A stretch of DNA of 8,786 nt. It comes from FEN-1219 sp035548835 (lineage in GTDB: Bacteria; Pseudomonadota; Gammaproteobacteria; Steroidobacterales; Rariloculaceae). Positions 1-6,127 of this stretch are shown here, one piece after another. The stretch's first letter is position 1. Each line of letters opens with the position of its first letter. The notes under the pieces were generated by a model, which worked only from the letters and a program-made list of their open reading frames with translations, was not told where the DNA came from and searched no databases. Position numbers and translations under genes: made by a program. Location: the NCBI GenBank assembly GCA_035548835.1, contig DASZSB010000059.1, forward strand, positions 1-8,786, read 5' to 3'.

Positions 1-16
1 CCCCCCCCCCCCCCCC
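1..16. other. Homopolymer run of 16 C at the window edge
   Basis: The window opens with 16 consecutive C (poly-G on the minus strand), followed by ordinary mixed sequence. Nothing else in the window resembles it. Poly-G runs are a known artefact of two-colour sequencing chemistry at read ends, and they survive at contig ends. I therefore read it as an assembly edge artefact. A real G-tract is possible but cannot be supported here. Confidence 0.6.
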
Positions 17-73
17 ACGCCGCTACCTCTTTGTTCTCCGCCCTGCTACTGGCGCAGCGCCTCTTCGAGCTGG

Positions 74-1729
74 TTAACGACGGAGTGCGAAGGCGACGAG
101 GTCGTTGCCGGCGATCACGGCGATGTACTGGCGGCCGTCCACTTCGTAGGAGATGGCCCCGTTCACGATCTGCCCGCCGAGGCTCGCGTGCCAGAGCCGT
201 TTCCCCGTGCGCGCGTCGAGCGCGTAGAAGTAGCCCTCGCGGCCGCCCGTGAACAGCAGGTCGGTGGCCGTCGTCAGCATGCCGGCGTCGCTGACGTCGT
301 ACTGATCGAACGCCCAGCGCCGCTGGCCCGTGACCGGATCCATCGCGATGACCACGCCGTGGCCCACCGCGTCGGTCCAGTTGTTGATCGGCGTGCGCCG
401 GCCGATGCCGATCGCGGGCGAGTCCGGCACCGGCGTCACCACGCGATGGCCGCCCGCGCCGAACGTGCGGCCCGCGTCGTACTCCTGGAACTCGTGCCGG
501 AAGATTGACGCGTAGCCCTCCCACGCCGAGAAGTAGAACAGCTGCGTGCGCGGGCTCCACGACGGCGTGTACCAATTGGTGCCGCCCTGGTTGCCGGGCC
601 ACGTGGGCTCGCCCGGCGGCTGCGGCGTCTGGATCGGGCGGCCGTTGCCGTCGAGACCGCTGGCCCAGGTGACCTTCACGAACGGCCGCCCGAGCAGGAA
701 TTTGCCCGTGACGCGGTCGAGCACGTAGAAGAAGCCGTTGCGGTTCGCCCAGAGCATCAGCTTCGCGGGCTTGCCCTGCCACGGCATGTCGACCAGCACC
801 GGGACCTGCACGGAGTCGTAGTCGTAGTTGTCGTTCGGCGTGAACTGGAAGTGCCACTTGAGCTCGCCCGTGTCGGCGTCGAGCGCGACCACGGAGTCGG
901 AGTAGAGGTTGTCGCCGGGGCGCTGCTCGTTGTTCCAGTCGGGGCCGGGATTGCCGATGCCCCAGTACGTGAGGTTCAACTCGGGATCGTACGAGCCCGT
1001 GACCCACACCGATGCGCCACCGTGCTGCCACGCGTCGCCGCTCCACGTCTCGCTGCCGGGCTCGCCCGGCGCGGGGATCGTGTGGAACTTCCACGCTTCC
1101 TTGCCGGTGTGCACGTCGTACGCGGCGATGAAGCCGCGGATGCCGTATTCGCCGCCGCCGACGCCGACCAGCACCTTGTCCTTGATCACGAGCGGCGCCA
1201 TGGTGATCGAGTAGCCGAGCTTCGGATCTCCCACCGTCGTGTTCCAGATCGCGCGGCCCGTCTTCGCGTCGATCGCAACGAGGTGAGCGTCGAGCGTGCC
1301 CATGAACAGCGTGTCGCCGTGGATGGCGACGCCGCGATTGTTCGCGCCACAACACACGCGCTGCTCCGGAGAATTGTTGTAGCGATACAGCCAGAACACG
1401 CGGCCCGTCTTCGCGTCGAGCGCGAGCACGTCGTTCGGCCGCTGCGTGACGTACATGACGCCGTCGACGACCAGTGGCGTGGACTGCCACGCGCCGAGCA
1501 CCTGGCCCTGCAGCACCCATTGGTGCTCGAGGTTGCGCACGTTCTGCGGCGTGATCTCTCGGAGCGTGCTGTGGCGGTTGCTCGCGTAGCCGCCGCCGTA
1601 GGTCAGCCAGTTTTGCGGCTCGCGAGCGGCGCCCACGATGCGCTCGGGCGTGACGTTCTGCGCGGCGGCGGCGCCGGCGAGCAGCGCGAGGGCGGCGAGT
1701 ACGAGTGGGGCTTTGACTGAGTGGGTCAT
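74..1729 (-). CDS. PQQ-dependent alcohol dehydrogenase (methanol/ethanol dehydrogenase family), putative lanthanide type
   Basis: Periplasmic quinoprotein that oxidises an alcohol using pyrroloquinoline quinone; the exact substrate cannot be read from sequence. The 551 residues begin with a signal peptide (about 1-23, AAA before Q24). Repeats of the form DxxTGxxxW mark the eight-bladed propeller; clear ones start at D105, D154, D205, D284, D464 and D505, with a weaker one at D338. Family residues are visible: vicinal cysteines C126-C127 (the PQQ-contacting disulphide), metal ligands E194 and N260, catalytic base D303 and R330. D305, two residues after the catalytic Asp, is the extra carboxylate found in lanthanide-dependent XoxF/PedH enzymes, where calcium enzymes have Ala, Ser or Thr. 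There is no C-terminal cytochrome domain, so an external acceptor is needed; the gene directly upstream encodes a cytochrome c. The ATG lies two bases after that gene's TGA, with AAGGGG about 9 bases ahead, so the pair should be co-transcribed. At 551 residues it is somewhat shorter than the usual 580-600. Confidence 0.93.
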   Translation of the reverse strand: MTHSVKAPLVLAALALLAGAAAAQNVTPERIVGAAREPQNWLTYGGGYASNRHSTLREITPQNVRNLEHQWVLQGQVLGAWQSTPLVVDGVMYVTQRPNDVLALDAKTGRVFWLYRYNNSPEQRVCCGANNRGVAIHGDTLFMGTLDAHLVAIDAKTGRAIWNTTVGDPKLGYSITMAPLVIKDKVLVGVGGGEYGIRGFIAAYDVHTGKEAWKFHTIPAPGEPGSETWSGDAWQHGGASVWVTGSYDPELNLTYWGIGNPGPDWNNEQRPGDNLYSDSVVALDADTGELKWHFQFTPNDNYDYDSVQVPVLVDMPWQGKPAKLMLWANRNGFFYVLDRVTGKFLLGRPFVKVTWASGLDGNGRPIQTPQPPGEPTWPGNQGGTNWYTPSWSPRTQLFYFSAWEGYASIFRHEFQEYDAGRTFGAGGHRVVTPVPDSPAIGIGRRTPINNWTDAVGHGVVIAMDPVTGQRRWAFDQYDVSDAGMLTTATDLLFTGGREGYFYALDARTGKRLWHASLGGQIVNGAISYEVDGRQYIAVIAGNDLVAFALRR

Positions 1730-1731
1730 GA

Positions 1732-2502
1732 TCAGAGCCCCTTCAGCGATGCGAGATACGCGACGAGGTCCGCGACCTCGTTCGCATTCAGGCGGTCCTT
1801 GAACGAAGGCATCGTGGCCTTCGTCTCGACCGTGTACTGCCTGAGATCCGCCTTGTCGAACGACCGCAGGCGCTCGTGCTCGTCGATCAGCTGCACCGTC
1901 AGCGTGTCCTCATTGAGACGCCGGCCGCGAACGTCTTCGCCGCCCTTCGTCACGATGTGCACCGGACGATGAATCGGCTGCAGCGCCGCGTCCGGCTCGA
2001 GCACGGAGCGCTGGAGCGCGGCCAGCGTGCGCAGAGAGCCGATGTCGCTCAGGTCCGGAGCCGTGCGCGGCCCGCGGCCATTCACGCGGTGGCATGTCGC
2101 GCACTGGCCTTTGCCCTCGAACACCTCGCGCCCGTGCTCGGCACTGCCGACGCGCACCGCGGCCGAGCCGGGATCGAAGCCCGCGCGGATGAACGCCACG
2201 ATCGCCGTCAGTTGCGGCGGCTGGAACACGAAGGCCGGCATGCCGACGCCGGGGATGCCGGTCGTGACCGTGCGCACGATGTCCTCGTCGGACGACACAC
2301 GGCGGAACTTGCCGAACTTGAGATCGATGCCGGGAATGCTGTCGCCGTTGGCGCCGTGGCAGACCTGGCATTGCACGCTGTACAGGCGCTGGCCGGCTTC
2401 GATATCGGCGCGGCTGTATTGGCCGTGGTCCAGGTCGGCGACCTGGGCGCGAGTGCTTCCCAGTGCGAACAGCGCGAGCGCGAGTAGAGATGCCCGGATC
2501 AT
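1732..2502 (-). CDS. Exported diheme cytochrome c, probable electron acceptor of the adjacent dehydrogenase
   Basis: A 256-residue periplasmic electron carrier. I start it at 2502, not at the in-frame ATG at 2538, because the shorter form begins directly with a signal peptide (about residues 1-19, cleavage near TRA|Q20) and has a GGGGGG ribosome site about six bases upstream. Domain 1 has haem motif CQVCH (45-49) and candidate axial Met M88 (GVGMPAF). Domain 2 has CATCH (134-138), but its likely axial Met, M231 (ATMPSF), comes about 93 residues later. Between them lies a predicted beta-rich insert with a VTKGGEDVRG-like hairpin (about 184-193). This split architecture resembles the 'Planctomycete-type' haem-binding domain (TIGR02603), which is often met beside PQQ enzymes in Acidobacteria, Planctomycetes and some Proteobacteria. 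It is the first gene of a two-gene operon with the dehydrogenase. Partnership is inferred from adjacency; it could also serve another periplasmic oxidase chain. Confidence 0.9.
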   Translation of the reverse strand: MIRASLLALALFALGSTRAQVADLDHGQYSRADIEAGQRLYSVQCQVCHGANGDSIPGIDLKFGKFRRVSSDEDIVRTVTTGIPGVGMPAFVFQPPQLTAIVAFIRAGFDPGSAAVRVGSAEHGREVFEGKGQCATCHRVNGRGPRTAPDLSDIGSLRTLAALQRSVLEPDAALQPIHRPVHIVTKGGEDVRGRRLNEDTLTVQLIDEHERLRSFDKADLRQYTVETKATMPSFKDRLNANEVADLVAYLASLKGL

Positions 2503-2506
2503 CGAC
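2470..2506 (-). repeat. Shared start-region leader, copy 1
   Basis: Read on the minus strand, this stretch covers the start codon and first codons of the cytochrome c gene and matches 5937-5973 at 29 of 37 positions, without gaps. The first 15 bases (GTCGATGATCCGGGC) are identical, then 5 differ, 7 match, 3 differ and 7 match. Both copies start proteins MIRA.LLA.A. An AAGCTT lies 34 bases upstream of this ATG (2537-2542), and 32 bases upstream in the other copy. Confidence 0.7.
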
Positions 2507-2609
2507 AGCCCCCCAGCGGTCGGTGAATCACAATCCAAGCTTACTGTTTCACGACAGACTGCGTATAGCTAGTATGGAAGGGCCAGTCTGTTCGCGAAGG
2601 GGAGCGGGT
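2503..2609. promoter_or_regulatory. Divergent control region between the cytochrome c gene and the 694-residue exported protein gene
   Basis: These 107 bases separate two divergently transcribed genes and must hold both promoters. It is AT-richer than its surroundings. For the plus gene, the best -10 candidates are TATAGC (2564-2569) and TAGTAT (2570-2575), each matching 4 of 6 consensus bases, but no convincing -35 sits upstream. An 8-bp perfect inverted repeat (2554-2561 and 2584-2591) brackets these candidates and could be an operator. The plus gene's ribosome site is AAGGGGAG (about 2597-2604). The minus gene's ribosome site is the G run at about 2509-2514. The individual promoter elements are weak guesses; the regional assignment is firm. 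Confidence 0.5.
2554..2591. repeat. 8-bp inverted repeat, possible operator or leader hairpin
   Basis: ACAGACTG (2554-2561) is the exact reverse complement of CAGTCTGT (2584-2591). The arm centres are 30 bases apart, close to three helical turns, and a 22-base spacer contains the candidate -10 elements. A dimeric repressor site or a hairpin in the leader of the plus-strand gene are both possible. By rough count, a chance 8-bp match in a region this size is expected under one time in ten. Confidence 0.35.
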
Positions 2610-4694
2610 ATGAAGCTGCCGGGGATCGTGAGCGGCGCATTGCTGGCAGGGCTCTGTGCAGTCGTGACGACGATCAACGCGCAGGTGCCACCCGATACGG
2701 CGGCTTCCACGGAGCCAACCGCGACACTCACCGCCGAAGAGCAGCAGGAGCTGCACGACCTGGCAAGCGAAGCGTCCGACAGAGTCCACAAGCTCGCGGG
2801 AACTTCACCCGATCAGCGCATCCACTCTCTGGTGGACGAGGTGCTCACCGGCGAACAACTCGCGCAGCAGGATCAAGCGGCCTTCGTCGCCATGTTCGAA
2901 CCGGACCGCGCCATGCTGCACCGGCAGGCGGACGACGGCCGCAGGATCCTCGAGCGAGTGATGACGGGTGGAGTCAGTGGAGGGCCCGTTCCCGCCAAGA
3001 TCGCGCAACTGGCGCCGCCACATGCTTCGATCGCAGAAGGCTCGCAACGATCCTTCGCGTCGGCTCGCTGGCTGGGATACCCAAGGCCGGAAGCTCGCCG
3101 CGCAGGCCTTCCGCTCGGCGGCATGTTTCTGCGGACGCAAGCGACGAGCGGAACGGTGAGTGAGGGAGGTCTGACGGTGTCGTGGACCGACTCGGACGAC
3201 ATCGTCACCAGCCAGGCCTCCGCCGACGCGGGTGACGGCGTTACCGTCAGAATGTCCGGCGAAACCTGGAAGGATACGTCGCGATGGGTGGCCGACAACG
3301 AAACGGATGTCGGCCTTGGGATCAGCAAGGCCAGGCAGGGAGCAGAAACACTGGGAGAATCGGCCCCATCGGGGTCCGCAGATATGTCGGTACAGGATCA
3401 CGCGCGTGTCCAGAGGTGCCCTTCTTCCGACGGTGTCGTCACCGGAAAGGGCAAATTCACCTTCGCGCTGGCGGCGGGCGCTGCGCGTTCGGGTGACTCG
3501 GCACAAGGAAGCATGGAATTGAGGGAGGAATTCAATGCCGAAGGGCACGTACAGGAAAACGCCATCGTCAGGGACGTGAAGGTCGAGGTCGACTTCTTCT
3601 TTGCGAAGCGCAGTTTCCAGAGGGATCCGAATGGGCGCGTTGTTTCCGACTCCAGGAACATTCGACTGGGTGGAACCGTCACTTTCGATCCTCACTCGTC
3701 CGACGATGCCCCTGAGATGACGATTACGCGCATCAATACGACGGGCGGGCTGGCCAATGCCTATGCGCTCGCCCTATACGCGCCTACGTTTCACATAGCC
3801 GCAGTGTTGGACGCAGTACGCAAGGCCTATCTCAAGGCCGAAAAGGAGTGGAACTTCGAGGACAGAGAGAACAACAGCAAGTGCGTCACCGTGACGTTTG
3901 CACCGAAGTCCAGGACCAGGCCGGCGAAGCCCGATCAAACCGTCGCCGTGCAGGCGGAGCTGTTGGCGATCAACGGGCAGCGGGCTACTGCGGGCACCTT
4001 CGACGAGCTGGAGCCGGTGAAGGGTGGTGACATTCAGCACAGTGGAGCCAGCACCGCCGGAAGCGCGCCCGCTGCGTTGAGCTATACCGCTCCACGGCAA
4101 GCATGGTCGCCGAGCGATCCTCCGGGCTTCGACGTCGTCAAAGCCAAATCGCGCGCGGGAGTATTCATGCGCGCACATGCCACGGAGGACGAGTATCGCT
4201 GGCTCGTGAAGCCCGGCCTCAAGCTCACGATCCACGATCGCTGGGAAAACCGTACCCCGCTCGGTTCGCTGCTGAGCGAGGCCACGTTCCCGATCGAGCT
4301 TCGGATGGCCGCCGATGGCAGCCTGGCTGGCCAGGCGACCGTCGCGCGCACGCACCATCAGGTGGAGAACGCGCTCGTGACCACGTGCACGGACACGGGT
4401 CACTGGACCGAGACGTGGAAGGCGTCGGCCGCCTACGACGAGAGTGGCGACAACCTGACGATCAGGCTCGGGTATCGGTCGAGCGACAAGGAGGGATTGG
4501 CGGTCTGCCCGCCAGCGCCACCGAAGAGCTACAGGGACCCGGGTGTGTCGAGCGACGACGTGTCGACGCCGCTCCAGAACTTCACGATGCCGGCCGAGGA
4601 GGGCGCCACGAAGCAGTTCGTGTTCACCTTCGGGACGTTTTCGAAAACCACGATCGACGTGACCGTCGCTCCGGCCGACGCCGACGCACACTGA
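2610..4694 (+). CDS. Large exported protein of unknown function with Ig-like central segment
   Basis: I do not recognise this 694-residue protein. The start at 2610 is chosen because it opens directly with a signal peptide (about 1-24, cleavage INA|Q25) and has AAGGGGAG about six bases upstream; the longer frame from 2463 would put 49 unlikely residues ahead of it. C16 is preceded by Leu, so it is not a lipoprotein. After a low-complexity S/T/A stretch comes a charged, helix-prone region (about 42-120). Two beta-rich regions (about 171-400 and 517-690) flank a central segment (about 424-516) that looks Ig-like: CVTVTF, a charged proline stretch, then SYTAP and KAKSRAGVF. Mature cysteines are C270, C425, C593 and C633. 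The two flanking regions may be related (GMFLRTQAT at 171, GVFMRAHAT at 517). GC in sampled 60-base rows is about 55-57%, against 65-75% in gatB. It is transcribed alone and faces a hairpin at its 3' end. Surface or periplasmic placement is inferred; no catalytic motif is visible. Confidence 0.8.
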   Translation: MKLPGIVSGALLAGLCAVVTTINAQVPPDTAASTEPTATLTAEEQQELHDLASEASDRVHKLAGTSPDQRIHSLVDEVLTGEQLAQQDQAAFVAMFEPDRAMLHRQADDGRRILERVMTGGVSGGPVPAKIAQLAPPHASIAEGSQRSFASARWLGYPRPEARRAGLPLGGMFLRTQATSGTVSEGGLTVSWTDSDDIVTSQASADAGDGVTVRMSGETWKDTSRWVADNETDVGLGISKARQGAETLGESAPSGSADMSVQDHARVQRCPSSDGVVTGKGKFTFALAAGAARSGDSAQGSMELREEFNAEGHVQENAIVRDVKVEVDFFFAKRSFQRDPNGRVVSDSRNIRLGGTVTFDPHSSDDAPEMTITRINTTGGLANAYALALYAPTFHIAAVLDAVRKAYLKAEKEWNFEDRENNSKCVTVTFAPKSRTRPAKPDQTVAVQAELLAINGQRATAGTFDELEPVKGGDIQHSGASTAGSAPAALSYTAPRQAWSPSDPPGFDVVKAKSRAGVFMRAHATEDEYRWLVKPGLKLTIHDRWENRTPLGSLLSEATFPIELRMAADGSLAGQATVARTHHQVENALVTTCTDTGHWTETWKASAAYDESGDNLTIRLGYRSSDKEGLAVCPPAPPKSYRDPGVSSDDVSTPLQNFTMPAEEGATKQFVFTFGTFSKTTIDVTVAPADADAH

Positions 4695-4697
4695 TTC

Positions 4698-4725
4698 CAC
4701 GCCGCGCGTGTTACAGCGCGGCGTG
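4698..4725. terminator. Perfect 10-bp hairpin between convergent genes
   Basis: CACGCCGCGC (4698-4707) pairs perfectly with GCGCGGCGTG (4716-4725) across an eight-base loop. It starts four bases after the stop of the plus-strand 694-residue gene and ends two bases before the stop of the minus-strand DUF6152-like gene. The position fits a bidirectional terminator serving both. There is no T tract on either side, so it is not a textbook intrinsic terminator, although many high-GC genomes use such U-less hairpins. Confidence 0.6.
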
Positions 4726-4727
4726 CC

Positions 4728-5126
4728 TCACTCGGTCTGCGCGTCCACGCTGTACGTGATGACCTTGCCGTCGGCCAGTGTCGCCTGCATGAAGATGCCG
4801 CCGGCGTCGCCGTTGCGCAGCGGCGCGAACTTCAACGTGATCTTGTCGCCCGCGTTGAACGTGCGCTTGGTCCAGCCGTTGCGCGTGAGCACGCCGGGGC
4901 TCGACATCTCGATGGACCATGTTTTCGGCGCGGTGCCGGCCTGCGGCTTCGCATCCACCACGGTCAGGTAGGCGTGTGGATTGACCCAGCGGAACTCGAC
5001 GACGTCGGCCTCGATCGTGACGGGCTTCGTGCGGTCGTACATGCTGGAGGAGTGGTGCGCGTGCGCCGTCAGTGCGAGCAGCGCGCCGGCCGCGAACGCG
5101 AGTTCCCTGATGCTGGCGACGGTCAT
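4728..5126 (-). CDS. Small exported protein, DUF6152-like
   Basis: A 132-residue periplasmic protein of unknown function. The wording (HHSSSMYD near the new N-terminus, IEADVVEFRWVNPHAYL, then W.IE..SPGVL.R.GW and GDKITLKFAPLRNG) matches what I recall of the DUF6152 family. The signal peptide covers about 1-23; cleavage after AHA would expose H24-H25 as the first mature residues, and a third conserved His is H51 in NPH. I prefer the ATG at 5126, with GGGGA about nine bases ahead, over the in-frame ATG at 5147, which has no ribosome site and would lengthen the signal region by seven residues. It is the second gene of an operon: the upstream 270-residue gene stops 30 bases before this start. 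The exposed histidines suggest metal binding, but this is inference. No cysteines are present. Confidence 0.82.
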   Translation of the reverse strand: MTVASIRELAFAAGALLALTAHAHHSSSMYDRTKPVTIEADVVEFRWVNPHAYLTVVDAKPQAGTAPKTWSIEMSSPGVLTRNGWTKRTFNAGDKITLKFAPLRNGDAGGIFMQATLADGKVITYSVDAQTE

Positions 5127-5156
5127 GCGGGCGATCCCCGTGTGCATGGGCGGATT

Positions 5157-5969
5157 CTAGCGCGAGACGGGCACGCTGCCGTCCGCGTTCGTGCCGTTGC
5201 GCTCGAAAATCGCGTTGCCGTGCTCATCGACAGCCTCGGTCAGCTCGCCCTGCACGCACTGGCCTTCGATGATGTCGAACTGCGGCCCGCGGCGGCGCTT
5301 GAAGAGGCGTGTGGTCTTCCACGTTCCGGTCAGCACCTTGGGTGCGGTGATCTCCATGTCGTCGGCCAGCGTGTCGGGGTCGCGCAGGTGGATCCGCTCG
5401 AGGATGTGCATGCCGCCGTTGTTCGGCACGCCCACGGCTTCGCTGAGCGCGATGTACGCTTGCGGGAGGACGCCCACCGTGTCGACCACGAGCGTGCTGC
5501 CTTCCCAGTGGCCGATCGAATGCCCGTGCATCGTGACGTCGGGATCCTCCGGGTGCTTCCGGCCGTCGGTGTAGATGCGGCGGAGCTTGTTGCCGTCGCC
5601 CTCGCCCAGCATCGTCACGCGCCCCGGTGTGACGAGGATTTCCATGGCGTTGTGCGAGATCAGCATCCATGCCGGCATGCCGTGCGGCAGGCAGTGTGCC
5701 AGCAACAACTTGGGCCGACCCGCCTTGTCCTCGGCGAACAGATGGTCGATCTGCGTGCGCACGGCCGCCGTCCACGGCACCTGATTCGCGCGTTCCTGGC
5801 GACGCTGGTCCGGCACGTCCGGAACCCAGACGCCGCCGAGGTCCGGCAGCCTGGCGATCGCCTCCCAGTCTCCCCGCGTGGGGGCGCCGGTCTGGGCATC
5901 GGCAAGCGGCGCGAGCCCGAGGCCGCCGAGGGCTGTCAGCGCGGATGCGAGTAACCTGGCCCGGATCAT
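5157..5969 (-). CDS. Exported His-rich protein of unknown function
   Basis: A 270-residue protein with a signal peptide (about 1-25, ADA|Q26) and a good ribosome site, AAGGGAG, seven bases before the ATG. I recognise the type, an uncharacterised secreted family of Acidobacteria and Proteobacteria, but know no function or reliable name. Conserved-looking stretches are AHCLPHGMP (91-99), the RRIYTDGRKHP segment (130-140) and the HGHSIGHWEG..LVVDTVG core (148-166), followed by MHILERIHLRD (187-197). H92, H96, H148, H150 and H154 with E156 could form a metal site, and C93 and C238 are the only cysteines and could form a disulphide; both ideas are inference. It is the first gene of an operon with the DUF6152-like protein, a pairing I recall from other genomes. 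Its start region is nearly identical in DNA to that of the cytochrome c gene at 2502. Confidence 0.8.
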   Translation of the reverse strand: MIRARLLASALTALGGLGLAPLADAQTGAPTRGDWEAIARLPDLGGVWVPDVPDQRRQERANQVPWTAAVRTQIDHLFAEDKAGRPKLLLAHCLPHGMPAWMLISHNAMEILVTPGRVTMLGEGDGNKLRRIYTDGRKHPEDPDVTMHGHSIGHWEGSTLVVDTVGVLPQAYIALSEAVGVPNNGGMHILERIHLRDPDTLADDMEITAPKVLTGTWKTTRLFKRRRGPQFDIIEGQCVQGELTEAVDEHGNAIFERNGTNADGSVPVSR

Positions 5970-5973
5970 CGAC
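5937..5973 (-). repeat. Shared start-region leader, copy 2
   Basis: Second copy of the leader at 2470-2506, here covering the start of the 270-residue gene. The match is 29 of 37 positions without gaps, including 15 identical bases spanning the ATG. An AAGCTT (6002-6007) lies 32 bases upstream of this ATG. The match fades about 13 codons into the gene, and the two proteins are otherwise unrelated. Confidence 0.7.
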
Positions 5974-6127
5974 CGCTCCCTTCGACAGGCGACTGTTGGC
6001 GAAGCTTAACGCGTCTCGATCGCACAGCCACCATTGTTGCAGCCGCGCCTGTCAACTGGGGATACTGGAGCGGCGTCGAGTTCCGGTTGCGTACTGAAAC
6101 ACTGAAACATCGCTCGGGGGAGGTCGT
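5970..6127. promoter_or_regulatory. Divergent control region between the 270-residue and 220-residue exported protein genes
   Basis: These 158 bases separate two divergent genes and hold no credible gene. For the plus gene, TTGCAG (6037-6042) and GATACT (6061-6066) with an 18-base gap form a weak sigma-70-like pair. On the minus strand a perfect TTGACA (6050-6055) stands out, but no -10 follows at 16-18 bases. An 8-bp inverted repeat pairs GACAGGCG (5984-5991) with CGCCTGTC (6046-6053), the second arm overlapping that TTGACA. A tandem octamer, ACTGAAAC twice, lies at 6093-6108. The plus gene's ribosome site is the GGGGGAGG run just before 6124. Confidence 0.45.
6093..6108. repeat. Tandem 8-bp direct repeat
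   Basis: ACTGAAAC occurs twice back to back, ending 19 bases before the ATG at 6128. It lies in the likely leader of the 220-residue gene. It may be a two-site regulator target or simple slippage; the sequence does not decide. Confidence 0.5.

Noticed and set aside
48..66. GGCGCAGCGCC hairpin as terminator of the dehydrogenase operon
   Set aside because: The stem is only four base pairs around a three-base loop and lacks a T tract.
851..1720. Long plus-strand open frame opposite the PQQ dehydrogenase
   Set aside because: Its translation is rich in Arg, Val, Ala and His with no domain wording, as expected for the mirror of a high-GC gene; the minus frame has every family motif.
2503..2538. 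Earlier ATG for the cytochrome c gene at 2538
   Set aside because: It would put 12 non-hydrophobic residues before the signal peptide, and the G-rich ribosome site lies after it.
2544..2557. CTGT...ACAG as a LexA-type SOS box
   Set aside because: The gap is six bases, whereas the enterobacterial box needs eight, and no SOS gene is nearby.
2463..2609. Earlier start for the 694-residue protein
   Set aside because: The extra 49 residues overlap the divergent cytochrome start and bury the signal peptide; the ATG at 2610 has a strong ribosome site.
4974..5954. 326-codon plus-strand open frame
   Set aside because: It overlaps two convincing minus-strand genes with signal peptides and ribosome sites, and its composition is that of an antisense shadow.
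6050..6055. Perfect TTGACA on the minus strand as a promoter -35
   Set aside because: At 16-18 bases downstream the sequence is GGTGGC-like with no -10 resemblance, so I do not call a promoter from it alone.
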